A stretch of DNA of 64,000 bases from Clostridium sp. CF012 (lineage in GTDB: Bacteria; Bacillota; Clostridia; Clostridiales; Clostridiaceae). Both the position numbers and the translations under genes were made by a program. The DNA lies in the NCBI RefSeq assembly GCF_018861755.1, contig NZ_JAHLEF010000001.1, positions 310,001 to 374,000 on the forward strand. The letters are read 5' to 3'. A model generated the notes under the pieces. It was not told the origin of the DNA. It ran no database searches and saw only the letters and a program-made list of their open reading frames with translations. Shown piece by piece: positions 54,292 through 62,734 of the stretch (position 1 is its first letter; each line of letters opens with the position of its first letter).

Positions 54292-55935
54292 GTGAAAAAC
54301 ATTATTTATGTTACTGGGCATAAAAATCCAGATACTGATTCTATCTGCTCTGCTATTGCCTATGCAGAGTTTAAAAATAAAACTGGGAAAATACCTGCGG
54401 TTGCTATAAGACTAGGTGCAACAAATCTGGAAACACAATTTATTCTTAATTACTTTAACGTAGCGGAACCTGATCTTATAACTACGGTTAAAACACAGAT
54501 TTCTGATTTAGATATAGACATTGTAGCTCCTATTTCACCAGATATTTCTCTAAAAATGGCTTGGTCCATTATGAAGAAAAATAATATTAAAACTCTACCT
54601 GTTATAGACGAAAATGATAGGCTAGCTGGTGTGGCTTCAGTTTCAAATCTTGCTGCCAGCTATTTAGATATTTGGGACAATTCTATTCTTGCCAAAAGTA
54701 ATACTACACTTGAGAATATTTTAGATACCCTATCCGCTAAATGCATATTTAAACCAGAACATGATTTTAAAATAACTGGAAAGATTATTGTAGTTGCTAT
54801 GAATCCAGAAAGCACTAAAGCTGTAATTGAGGCTGGTGACGTTGCCATATGTGGCGATAGAGAAGATTCTCAGTCACTAATAATTAGTTCTAAAGCTTGT
54901 CTTTTAATTATTACGGGAAACCATCCTCCAACAGATGGAGTTATAAAGCTTGCAAAAGCGAATGACTGTACAATTATATTAACTCCCTATGATACTTTTA
55001 CGGCTTCTAGATTAATAACTCAAAGTATCCCTATAAATTATGTTATGACCAAAAACAATGTTTTAAGCTTTAATACAGATGATTTTATTGAGGACATAAA
55101 GTATATTATGTTAGAAACCAGGTACAGAAGTTATCCAGTAATTGATGAAACTAATAAGGTTATTGGAAGTGTATCCAGATTCCATCTAATATCACAAAAC
55201 AGGAAAAAAGTAATCCTTATGGATCATAATGAAAGAACTCAATCAGTTTCAGGCCTTGAGGATGCTGAAGTATTAGAAATTATAGACCATCATAGAATTG
55301 CAGATGTGCAAACTGGTTTCCCAATATATTTCAGAAATGAACCTGTGGGCAGTACTTCAACCATCGTAGCCTCCATATTCTTTGAAAATGGAATTAGGCC
55401 TTCAAAAAGCGCTGCAGGTCTCCTATGTGCAGCAATAATTTCAGATACACTGCTTCTAAAATCTCCTACATCTACTATAGTGGATGAGCTTGTATTAAAA
55501 AGATTAGCTCAAATTGCTAATTTAAACATAGAAGAGTTTGCTAAAGAAATGTTTAAAGCTGGAACATCCCTTGAGGGTAAAACTGCTCAAGAAATTTTCT
55601 ACCAAGACTTTAAGACCTTTTCTCTTAATAATTATAAAGTTGGAGTATCACAAGTTGGTACAATGTATATCGATGGCTTTGATCCATTAAAAGAGGACAT
55701 AATAAATCTCATGAACAAAAAAGCCAAGGAAAGTAGTTATGATATTATTTTGCTAATGCTAACCGACATATTAAATGGAGGATCAGTATTAATAGCTGCA
55801 GGGCAACATAAAGATATTGTTTCAAAAGCCTTTAATATTACGCTTACTGATAGTGGTGTATACATACCTGGTATAGTGTCAAGAAAAAAACAAGTTATAC
55901 CACCTATTTCAGCTGCCATAAATCAAATAAAGTAA
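54292..55935 (+). CDS. ppaC: Manganese-dependent inorganic pyrophosphatase with CBS and DRTGG domains
   Basis: 547 residues beginning GTG after AGGAGG. DHH-family catalytic motifs: VTGHKNPDTDSICSAIAYAE (residues 5-24), LMDHNERTQSV, IIDHHRIADVQ, EPVGSTSTIVASIFFENGIR. Inserted between the halves are two CBS regions (about 70-125 and 245-300) with a DRTGG-like domain between, the layout of nucleotide-regulated CBS-PPases, which AMP/ADP inhibit and ATP or Ap4A activate. Recovers PPi as Pi. Confidence 0.93.
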   Translation: MKNIIYVTGHKNPDTDSICSAIAYAEFKNKTGKIPAVAIRLGATNLETQFILNYFNVAEPDLITTVKTQISDLDIDIVAPISPDISLKMAWSIMKKNNIKTLPVIDENDRLAGVASVSNLAASYLDIWDNSILAKSNTTLENILDTLSAKCIFKPEHDFKITGKIIVVAMNPESTKAVIEAGDVAICGDREDSQSLIISSKACLLIITGNHPPTDGVIKLAKANDCTIILTPYDTFTASRLITQSIPINYVMTKNNVLSFNTDDFIEDIKYIMLETRYRSYPVIDETNKVIGSVSRFHLISQNRKKVILMDHNERTQSVSGLEDAEVLEIIDHHRIADVQTGFPIYFRNEPVGSTSTIVASIFFENGIRPSKSAAGLLCAAIISDTLLLKSPTSTIVDELVLKRLAQIANLNIEEFAKEMFKAGTSLEGKTAQEIFYQDFKTFSLNNYKVGVSQVGTMYIDGFDPLKEDIINLMNKKAKESSYDIILLMLTDILNGGSVLIAAGQHKDIVSKAFNITLTDSGVYIPGIVSRKKQVIPPISAAINQIK

Positions 55936-55960
55936 ATGGTAGAACATATTACGCAATAAA

Positions 55961-55998
55961 AAAACAAAGCATTTATTTTCAAATGCTTTGTTTTTTTA
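55961..55998. terminator. Terminator after ppaC
   Basis: AACAAAGCATTT (55963-55974) pairs with AAATGCTTTGTT (55981-55992) and is followed by TTTTTT; also works in the other direction for the membrane-protein gene at 56.0 kb. Confidence 0.9.
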
Positions 55999-56029
55999 TT
56001 TAAATTTATTAATAAGTGTTCTTATACAA

Positions 56030-56791
56030 CTATAATAGCTGTATAAGAAGAATAGCAATAAAAAGGATGAAACATATAGTATAACTTACACTTAAATAAT
56101 CCTTAATGCATGCATCATCAATCTTATTGTTATATTCCCCATAGCTTTTTAAATAATGCATATTATTTCCATTATAATAAAAATAAAAATTAACAGATTC
56201 AATATATGCAGCTAAAATATCCACATTTACCAGTGGTGTTTTCCAAAGATTATTGATGTAATCCCCTTTAAATTTTATCTTTAAGTTTTTGTTTTTGAAA
56301 ACATAAATTGCATATAGAAAGATTTCTGCTATCAATGCTGGAATTATACAAGCTATAGATAGAATTACACCTATTATATTCAAACTATCGTCAAAACTTA
56401 AATTAAAGATTAAAGTAAAGACAATAGCGGCTTCGTTTCCAAAAACTATAATATAAAATAACGGCGCAATAAATCCACACACCAAGGATCTAGATATAGT
56501 GGACATTGTGTCATAAAAATGTTTTCTTTCAGTATGATTTAAATTCTTTCTCTCTGTATTACTTACATCTATTACTATAAAAGCTGTCAATGCATTGTAT
56601 ACCTCATTGCTCTTTACAAAAGAAAGCCCAATATAAATAGCAATTACAACTAAGAAATATAAAAATTGTACCGCATATATATTTTTGATTTTTTTCCTTA
56701 ATTTTATGTTAATGAAATAAAAAAGCCCTTGCCTATCTAGTTTCCATAGCAATATACTAAATAAACATCCAAATACATATCCTATTCCCAT
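56030..56791 (-). CDS. Hypothetical membrane protein
   Basis: 253 residues from the ATG at 56791, with GGGGGG 6-8 nt before; two upstream ATGs lie on or before the G run. Five to six membrane helices (YVFGCLFSILLWKL, LYFLVVIAIYIGLSFV, LVCGFIAPLFYIIVFGNEAA, LNIIGVILSIACIIPALIAE, SYTICFILFIAILLIQLL) with a soluble segment TPLVNVDILAAYIESVNFYF. No family recognised. Sits between ppaC and the flagellar operon and is transcribed alone. Confidence 0.65.
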   Translation of the reverse strand: MGIGYVFGCLFSILLWKLDRQGLFYFINIKLRKKIKNIYAVQFLYFLVVIAIYIGLSFVKSNEVYNALTAFIVIDVSNTERKNLNHTERKHFYDTMSTISRSLVCGFIAPLFYIIVFGNEAAIVFTLIFNLSFDDSLNIIGVILSIACIIPALIAEIFLYAIYVFKNKNLKIKFKGDYINNLWKTPLVNVDILAAYIESVNFYFYYNGNNMHYLKSYGEYNNKIDDACIKDYLSVSYTICFILFIAILLIQLL

Positions 56792-56892
56792 TTCCATCCC
56801 CCCCATATCATATTATTACGCACTTTAATATTAATATATGAAAGGGACTCTTTAATTAAAACTATTTTATTTTATTATTTCTGGGGATTAAG

Positions 56893-56922
56893 AATGGACA
56901 CGCTTCTAAAAGCATGTCCATT
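56893..56922 (-). terminator. Hairpin at the end of the flagellar operon
   Basis: AATGGACACGC pairs with GCATGTCCATT apart from one mismatch, right after the stop of the last flagellar gene. The T run is on the plus side, so it is a modest minus-strand terminator. Confidence 0.55.
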
Positions 56923-56934
56923 TTAATAATAAAT

Positions 56935-57729
56935 TTATTTGCGCAAGTTATTAGCCATTTGCCACATTTCGTCTGCGGTTTTTAAAGCAGACGAACTAAG
57001 CTGAAAAGCTCTTTGAGTTATAAGCATATCTGTCATTTCTGTTGCAATATCAACATTTGATAATTCTAAATACCCCTGATTAATAGAATAATCATCACTT
57101 TCTGAAATCTGCACACCAGGCTTTGGCATATACAAACTGTCTCCTACAGAAATCATTGAATTATCCCCTTTAGTATTTGAAATTCTCACTTTTCCCACCT
57201 GTAAATCTACATTGTTTTGTTTTATAGTTACAAGGCCTTTTTCATCTACATGAAAATTATTTGCATTGAATTTATAAGGTCCATCTAACCTATTAATATT
57301 AATACCCTTATCAATTATACTTAATCTATTTCCCTTTTGGTCAACTATAGTGCCACTTGCATCTGTTAAAAAATTACCTGCCCTTGTATAAGCCTTGCTA
57401 CCGTCCGGTTGAACCACCTCAAAATAGCCGGTACCATCTATAGCTAAATCCGTTGGAAGCTCTGTAGATGTGAGACTACCTTGCATATTATCTCTTGTCC
57501 ACTCCCCCAATCTAACGCCAGTACCATTTTGTAGTATTGATTTGCCCTTTTTATCAGCAGATACTGGATATCCATTTCTATCAAGTGACTCGTAAACAAG
57601 GTCTTTAAAATTTGCACTGATTTTTTTATAACCATTGGTATTTACATTTGCAATGTTATTTGATATACAATCTAATTTTTCTTGTTGCGCCATCATAGAA
57701 CCTTTACTATTCCCTATAAGTCTTAACAT
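56935..57729 (-). CDS. flgG: Flagellar basal-body rod protein FlgG/FlhP type
   Basis: 264 residues. N-terminal rod motif GSMMAQQEKLDCISNNIANV followed by NTNGYKK; centre GTGYFEVVQPDGSKAYTRAG; C-terminal SNVDIATEMTDMLITQRAFQ, the FlgF/G/E helix. Part of the distal rod or hook-proximal structure. Last gene of the leftward flagellar operon. Confidence 0.88.
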   Translation of the reverse strand: MLRLIGNSKGSMMAQQEKLDCISNNIANVNTNGYKKISANFKDLVYESLDRNGYPVSADKKGKSILQNGTGVRLGEWTRDNMQGSLTSTELPTDLAIDGTGYFEVVQPDGSKAYTRAGNFLTDASGTIVDQKGNRLSIIDKGININRLDGPYKFNANNFHVDEKGLVTIKQNNVDLQVGKVRISNTKGDNSMISVGDSLYMPKPGVQISESDDYSINQGYLELSNVDIATEMTDMLITQRAFQLSSSALKTADEMWQMANNLRK

Positions 57730-57756
57730 CTGCTACATCCCCCCCTCATTAATATT

Positions 57757-58539
57757 TTACCTTACTGTGCCAACTTCATTAACAGCTTTTCCTAAAGTTT
57801 CATCAATAGCTTGAATAACTTTTTGATTACTTTCAAAATTTCTCATAATTGTCATCATATTTACCATTTCATTTGTAACATTAACATTAGATTTTTCCAA
57901 TGCGTTTTGTCTAACTGTAATGTTTTGATTTTGAATTGGATTCGTTGCCTCAAACAAATTATCTCCAACTTTTTTAAGGGTTTTATAATCTGCAAAGTCC
58001 ACAGTATTTAATTTATATATGCTTTCACCATTAACTGAGATATTTCCGTTTTTATCAGCTTGAAGTTTACCATCGGAAACATTTAGAGGTTCTACTGCGT
58101 TTGTTGCTTTATTTTTACATAAGACCTTATCTCCGCTATCTGTTACTAAATATCCTTGTCCGTCAACATGAAAATCACCACTTCTAGTATAATAATTTTT
58201 AGTTGCAATACCATCATTCCTTTGCACCGTAAAAAATCCTCTTCCTTCAATTGCAAAATCTGTGGGTTTGTCAGTTGTTTGAATAACCCCTTGAGTAAAA
58301 TATGTATTCAAATCATCAATTTTACTTCCCATGCTAAGGGAGCCAATAGTATTTCTTGTATTTTTACCATTTACAATTTTGTCATAGTTCTGTATTAATA
58401 CATCATCAAATTTTTTAATAGATATATTTTCGCTTTTAAAACCAGTTGTACTGGAATTTGCTAAATTGTTAGTTACTATACCTTGTTTTGCTTCTCCAGT
58501 TATGAGTCCTGTCACTGCTGTATAAAGCCCTCTAATCAT
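57757..58539 (-). CDS. flgF: Flagellar basal-body rod protein FlgF/FlhO type
   Basis: 260 residues. MIRGLYTAVTGLITGEAKQG with IVTNNLANSSTTGFKSE, centre IEGRGFFTVQRNDGIATKNY, end ALEKSNVNVTNEMVNMMTIM. Together with the following gene it forms the usual flgF-flgG pair; 27 bp separate them. Confidence 0.88.
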   Translation of the reverse strand: MIRGLYTAVTGLITGEAKQGIVTNNLANSSTTGFKSENISIKKFDDVLIQNYDKIVNGKNTRNTIGSLSMGSKIDDLNTYFTQGVIQTTDKPTDFAIEGRGFFTVQRNDGIATKNYYTRSGDFHVDGQGYLVTDSGDKVLCKNKATNAVEPLNVSDGKLQADKNGNISVNGESIYKLNTVDFADYKTLKKVGDNLFEATNPIQNQNITVRQNALEKSNVNVTNEMVNMMTIMRNFESNQKVIQAIDETLGKAVNEVGTVR

Positions 58540-58763
58540 TTTTCCACATCCTTATTATTAATAATTGGCATTTCATCAGGGTAACGCATACCATACCCTC
58601 TAGCCTTTATTTCTACCTTACCTTTACTCATTTCATAATTTATCTTTGCACTACTTAATAAAACAGAAGAAATAATCAGTCCTATTCCTATTCCTATTAG
58701 AAGTTTTCTATCACTTAGAAAGTCTATTAAATTTTTTATCTTATATATAAATCCTTTATTAAT
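58536..58763 (-). CDS. Small membrane protein of the flagellar operon with a non-standard start
   Basis: The frame reads INKGFIYKIKNLIDFLSDRK, one membrane helix (LLIGIGIGLIISSVLLS), then VEIKARGYGMRYPDEMPIIN, up to a TGA that overlaps the flgF start (ATGA). There is no ATG, GTG or TTG before the membrane helix: the candidate starts are ATT at 58763, with GGGGG 7 nt before, or ATA at 58739. The A-R-x-x-G-M-x-Y-P-[DE]-E motif recurs in clostridial flagellar operons. The real start is uncertain. Confidence 0.55.
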   Translation of the reverse strand: MNKGFIYKIKNLIDFLSDRKLLIGIGIGLIISSVLLSSAKINYEMSKGKVEIKARGYGMRYPDEMPIINNKDVEK

Positions 58764-59215
58764 AGTACTTCCCCCTTACCTAGATGCATTATTTCTGATA
58801 TTTCTTCTACAGGGAATCCTTCGGCAAATAATCTTTTTATTTCCTCAACCTTTTCACTGTTTTTATTATGTGCATATTCAATAATAATTTCATTTTTGTT
58901 TCTAACTTGAATTTTATCATTACTATCTATATCGTTAACATCTTGCATATATGAAGTACTTTTTTCATAATTTATATTTGCTCCATTAGATTCTTCCATA
59001 TTTTCTTTAATATGCATTAATTCACTTTGAAGTTCTAAAATACTTTCGGAAAATTCTCGTCTAAGTTCACCTATTCTAATGTCATAATCATGAGTATCTT
59101 CTATGGCATTTGTCAGCACTCCATTAAAAGACTTATTCTGCTTTCTTATAGATAACACATTTAAAATTACAAGAATTAATCCAATAAAAATTAATAAACC
59201 TGTCATATAATTCAC
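58736..59215 (-). CDS. DUF6115-like membrane-anchored protein
   Basis: 159 residues with one N-terminal membrane helix (LLIFIGLILVILNVLSIRKQ), an acidic coiled coil (IRIGELRREFSESILELQSE) and a C-terminal helix-turn-helix-like tail (IKRLFAEGFPVEEISEIMHL, then GKGEVLLIKDLY). This layout is known from the clostridial flagellar operon between fliA and flgF. Function unknown. Confidence 0.8.
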   Translation of the reverse strand: MNYMTGLLIFIGLILVILNVLSIRKQNKSFNGVLTNAIEDTHDYDIRIGELRREFSESILELQSELMHIKENMEESNGANINYEKSTSYMQDVNDIDSNDKIQVRNKNEIIIEYAHNKNSEKVEEIKRLFAEGFPVEEISEIMHLGKGEVLLIKDLYIR

Positions 59216-59223
59216 TCCAAATT

Positions 59224-59955
59224 CTATACTATTTCATATTTCAGTTTTACTAGAGCTTTTCTTAGATTTACTAGTGCCCTGCTGTGAAGTTGGCAAACTC
59301 TTGATTCAGATACATTCATTATATTTCCTATTTCTTTTAATGTAAGGCCTTCATAATAATATAGTGTTAAAACCAGTTTATCTTTTTCCTTTAGATTGTC
59401 GAGTCCTAAAGATAGATATTCAATTTGTTCTTTTTCTTCTAAGACCTTTTCAGGGCTTGGACTCTTATCATCTTTAATTGTACCGCTAAGGGGCATTTCA
59501 TCCTCATCAGAGAATATTAAATCCTCGAGAGAAACTACGGATATATAATTTATATTGTTCTCAATGTCAGCTACCTCATCAATTGTAATTTTTAATTCTC
59601 TTGCAATTTCCTGAGTTGAAGGTTCTCTATACAGAACCTTCTGTAGGCTTTCAATAGCTGCATTGTACTTATTAAGCTTATCCATAGCACCCTTAGAAAT
59701 GGGGCTATTTTTACGAAGCTCATCGATCATAGCACCTTTTATTCTTATAGATGCATAACTTGAGAACTTCATGCCTTTAGTATCATCAAATTTCCCTAAA
59801 GCATCCATAAGTCCTAGCATACCATAACTAATTAAATCTTCATATTGGACATATTTAGTTTTCCCAATTATTACCCTGGATGCAATATATTTTACTAAAG
59901 GTATATTGCTTTTTACAATTTGCTCGCGTGCATCAACTGGTTTAGCTATGGACAT
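59224..59955 (-). CDS. fliA: Flagellar/motility sigma factor FliA (SigD)
   Basis: 243 residues. Regions 2 (YEDLISYGMLGLMDALGKFD, KFSSYASIRIKGAMIDELRK), 3 and 4 (LVLTLYYYEGLTLKEIGNIM then NVSESRVCQLHSRAL) match the sigma-28 family. Directs late flagellar and motility genes. 12 bp after the PilZ gene, so part of the same operon. Confidence 0.93.
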   Translation of the reverse strand: MSIAKPVDAREQIVKSNIPLVKYIASRVIIGKTKYVQYEDLISYGMLGLMDALGKFDDTKGMKFSSYASIRIKGAMIDELRKNSPISKGAMDKLNKYNAAIESLQKVLYREPSTQEIARELKITIDEVADIENNINYISVVSLEDLIFSDEDEMPLSGTIKDDKSPSPEKVLEEKEQIEYLSLGLDNLKEKDKLVLTLYYYEGLTLKEIGNIMNVSESRVCQLHSRALVNLRKALVKLKYEIV

Positions 59956-59967
59956 ATAAACCCCTCC

Positions 59968-60612
59968 CTAGATTTTTTTCATCTGTTCTCTCATAAGTTG
60001 AAATATAAATTTAATTATCCTTTCGCGAGTGGCACTGTCTAAGAACTCAAAGCTCAATCCGCAAGTAAATCTACCTTCATCATCCTTTACAATTCTCATT
60101 GTTTGCCCAACTATAAAGGTATCTTCTCCATTAACAGTTAAAGACACCAAAAGAAAATCATTAAGCTTTATTTCTTCTGATACTTTAACCCTCATGCCAC
60201 CACCACTTAAATCAACTATTACAGCATTCAAATATTCACTGCTTTCAATAGTACTAGGACTCGTGCCTGGCTGATTCTTAAGATTTTTATATTTAACGTT
60301 GCTTATTAATGATATTCGAACGTATTTTCTTCTCTGAATTTTTTTTACTTCTTTCGGTTTTGCTATAAGTAAAATAGGTAAATTTTCAAATTTACGTCCT
60401 AAAACTGAGGACTGAAATTTATAAAAATTTTCCCCTTCACAATAAATCACCTCTATTATATCCCCCTTTGATAAGGGTATATATTCACCTACATTAGTAG
60501 GAATACTAATTGCTATATATTCCTCCGTTACATCTTGCACATTGCTATTATAATATTTTTCATCAACTAATATTTCCAATTTATTGTTTAGTTTAAAATC
60601 CACTTTGCTCAT
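59968..60612 (-). CDS. PilZ-domain flagellar brake protein (YcgR type)
   Basis: 214 residues. N-terminal YcgR-like half (DVTEEYIAISIPTNVGEYIP), then a PilZ domain with RRKYVRISLIS (the R-x-x-x-R c-di-GMP site) and VDLSGGGMRVKVSEEI (D-x-S-x-x-G). When c-di-GMP is bound it should act on the motor. Between flhG and fliA. Confidence 0.9.
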   Translation of the reverse strand: MSKVDFKLNNKLEILVDEKYYNSNVQDVTEEYIAISIPTNVGEYIPLSKGDIIEVIYCEGENFYKFQSSVLGRKFENLPILLIAKPKEVKKIQRRKYVRISLISNVKYKNLKNQPGTSPSTIESSEYLNAVIVDLSGGGMRVKVSEEIKLNDFLLVSLTVNGEDTFIVGQTMRIVKDDEGRFTCGLSFEFLDSATRERIIKFIFQLMREQMKKI

Positions 60613-60623
60613 ACTCCAACCCC

Positions 60624-61487
60624 TTATGAAAAAATGCTAAAAATCTTCTTGAATAACCCTTCTACTCCCATATTATTTGACTTAACCTTCATGCCTTCAA
60701 TTTTGCTTGCGATACTATTTATATCCTTTGCTGCCTCCGAATTGGGGTAACTTATAATTACAGGTTGTTGCGCTCTTACTGCATAAGCTAATTTCCTATC
60801 TTCACCGATTTTACCTAAATAGTCTAGTTTCATATCGAGAAACCTAATAACAGCATTGTTAAATTTATTAAAGGTCATATTAGCTTCATTATTATCTAAT
60901 GATCTATTTACTATTACCTTAGCAGAATTCTTAATATTAAAATGCTTAACTGCCTTTAGCAAACTATATGCATCCGTTAGTGAAGTAGGTTCTGGTGTTG
61001 TTACTATTACTAAATCCTCACAACAAGCAATAAAACCCAAAACACTTTTATTTACGCCAGCACCAGTATCCATTATTATATAGTCAAGTCCTTTTAAAGC
61101 TGTAAGCTTATCTAAAAATACATTTCTTTGTTTTTCTGTCAAATCCTCAGTATTCATGAGAGCTGAGCCACCTGGAAGAAGTTTTACACCAAAAGGTCCA
61201 ATTAAAACAACCTCTTCAATTTCTTTGCCTTTACTTATAACATCAAATACACTATATCTTGAAGAGCATCCCATTAAAACATCATCATTTCCCATTCCAA
61301 TATCTGCATCAAATATCATAACTTTCCTACCCATTTTCTGAAGTGCTATAGATAGATTTACCACTATATTACTTTTACCTACTCCACCCTTACCAGATGT
61401 AACCGTTATAATTCTAGGCTTACTATGCATCTCACTATTGCCATTTTTCACTGCCAGTTGTCTCAATCTTTGCGCTTGGTCTAGCAT
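60624..61487 (-). CDS. flhG: MinD/ParA-type flagellar number regulator FlhG
   Basis: 287 residues. Deviant Walker A ITVTSGKGGVGKSNIVVNLS, switch FDADIGMGNDDVLMG, DTGAGVNKSVLGFIACCEDL, and a C-terminal amphipathic helix. Pairs with FlhF to set the number and place of flagella. Overlaps flhF by 7 bp. Confidence 0.92.
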   Translation of the reverse strand: MLDQAQRLRQLAVKNGNSEMHSKPRIITVTSGKGGVGKSNIVVNLSIALQKMGRKVMIFDADIGMGNDDVLMGCSSRYSVFDVISKGKEIEEVVLIGPFGVKLLPGGSALMNTEDLTEKQRNVFLDKLTALKGLDYIIMDTGAGVNKSVLGFIACCEDLVIVTTPEPTSLTDAYSLLKAVKHFNIKNSAKVIVNRSLDNNEANMTFNKFNNAVIRFLDMKLDYLGKIGEDRKLAYAVRAQQPVIISYPNSEAAKDINSIASKIEGMKVKSNNMGVEGLFKKIFSIFS

Positions 61488-62734
61488 ATAGAATCCTCTC
61501 CTAATATAAGACTAACAAGATTGTCAGCCGACAACTCTTTAATATCATCAGGTACACTTTGACCAGTTGTCACAAAACTCAATGGTATTTGTGCAGTTTC
61601 TAATATATTAAGTATAGAACCATAAGTGGAAGTTTCGTCTAATTTAGTTACTATTATACTATTATAATGCAAAATTTGATATCCTTCAATAATATATTTA
61701 ATATCTTTATTCTTTGTTGTAGAACTAAGCACTAAATGGACATTTTTTGTATCTGCTTTTTCCACAAATGTTCTTAATTCAGCAATTTGCATCTTGTTTT
61801 TACTACTTCTTCCGGTAGTATCAATTAATACCACCTCGCATTCACTCATACTTCCTATAGCATTTTCCATATCCTTCATATCATATACTACTTTAAAAGG
61901 TATGTTCATAATGTCAGCGTAAGTTTTAAGTTGTTCAACTGCGCCAATTCTATAAGTATCTACAGTAATTAATCCCACTTTCTTTTTCTCTAATAAAGCT
62001 AGTCTTCCTGCAAGTTTTGCAATTGTAGTAGTTTTCCCTACCCCCGTTGGTCCTACCAGCACTATTCTACCTTCTAATTTTGGTATAGTCACATGAATCA
62101 TTTCTTTTAATACAAGCTTTAATTTTTCATATTCTCTAGTTTGGAATTCATTAGTTTGGAATTCATTAAATTTGATTACATCATCTTGTATTTTATAATC
62201 TTCAATTTTTATGATTATTTTTGATATAGTCTCGCTATCTACATCATTGTCCTCTAATATTTTCTCTATATCACTCTTATTATTTCCTGGGCTATTAACA
62301 GCGGCTAACTTACTAACGTTTGCCAGCTCACTAATCATAGTTTTCATTTGTTTCATTTCATCCATTAAGTCCACAGTGGAATCATTAGTGTTGACCTTGC
62401 TGTTTATAATATTATTATTCTCCTCAGAATACCTAGAACTTTTATGTACTACACTCTCTTGTTTTCCAGTCTCTCTAGGGTAATTTTTAATTTCATTTTG
62501 CTGTTGCACAACTTTTTTAATTGCTTCGATGCTATCCTTCACATTTTGATCTTGTGGATTTATTTCATTTTCCACCGTAGCGGTAACTTCGATAACCTTC
62601 GGTGAAAACAATCCTTTTATTCCTGGTCTTCGGATTTTCCTTTGACTTATAATTACAGCTTCCGACCCTAGTTCATATCTTATTCTTGTCATGGCCTCAT
62701 TCATGCTATTAACTATATATCGTTTTATAATCAT
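61481..62734 (-). CDS. flhF: SRP-type GTPase FlhF
   Basis: 417 residues: an N-terminal basic B domain (RYELGSEAVIISQRKIRRPG), an N domain and the G domain with VGPTGVGKTTTIAKLAGRLA, VGLITVDTYRIGAVEQLKTY, LIDTTGRSSKNKMQIAELR and ITTKLDETS-like VTKLDETSTYGSILNIL. Places the flagellar export apparatus. A short direct repeat (EFQTNEFQTREYE) precedes the N domain. Confidence 0.94.
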   Translation of the reverse strand: MIIKRYIVNSMNEAMTRIRYELGSEAVIISQRKIRRPGIKGLFSPKVIEVTATVENEINPQDQNVKDSIEAIKKVVQQQNEIKNYPRETGKQESVVHKSSRYSEENNNIINSKVNTNDSTVDLMDEMKQMKTMISELANVSKLAAVNSPGNNKSDIEKILEDNDVDSETISKIIIKIEDYKIQDDVIKFNEFQTNEFQTREYEKLKLVLKEMIHVTIPKLEGRIVLVGPTGVGKTTTIAKLAGRLALLEKKKVGLITVDTYRIGAVEQLKTYADIMNIPFKVVYDMKDMENAIGSMSECEVVLIDTTGRSSKNKMQIAELRTFVEKADTKNVHLVLSSTTKNKDIKYIIEGYQILHYNSIIVTKLDETSTYGSILNILETAQIPLSFVTTGQSVPDDIKELSADNLVSLILGEDSIC

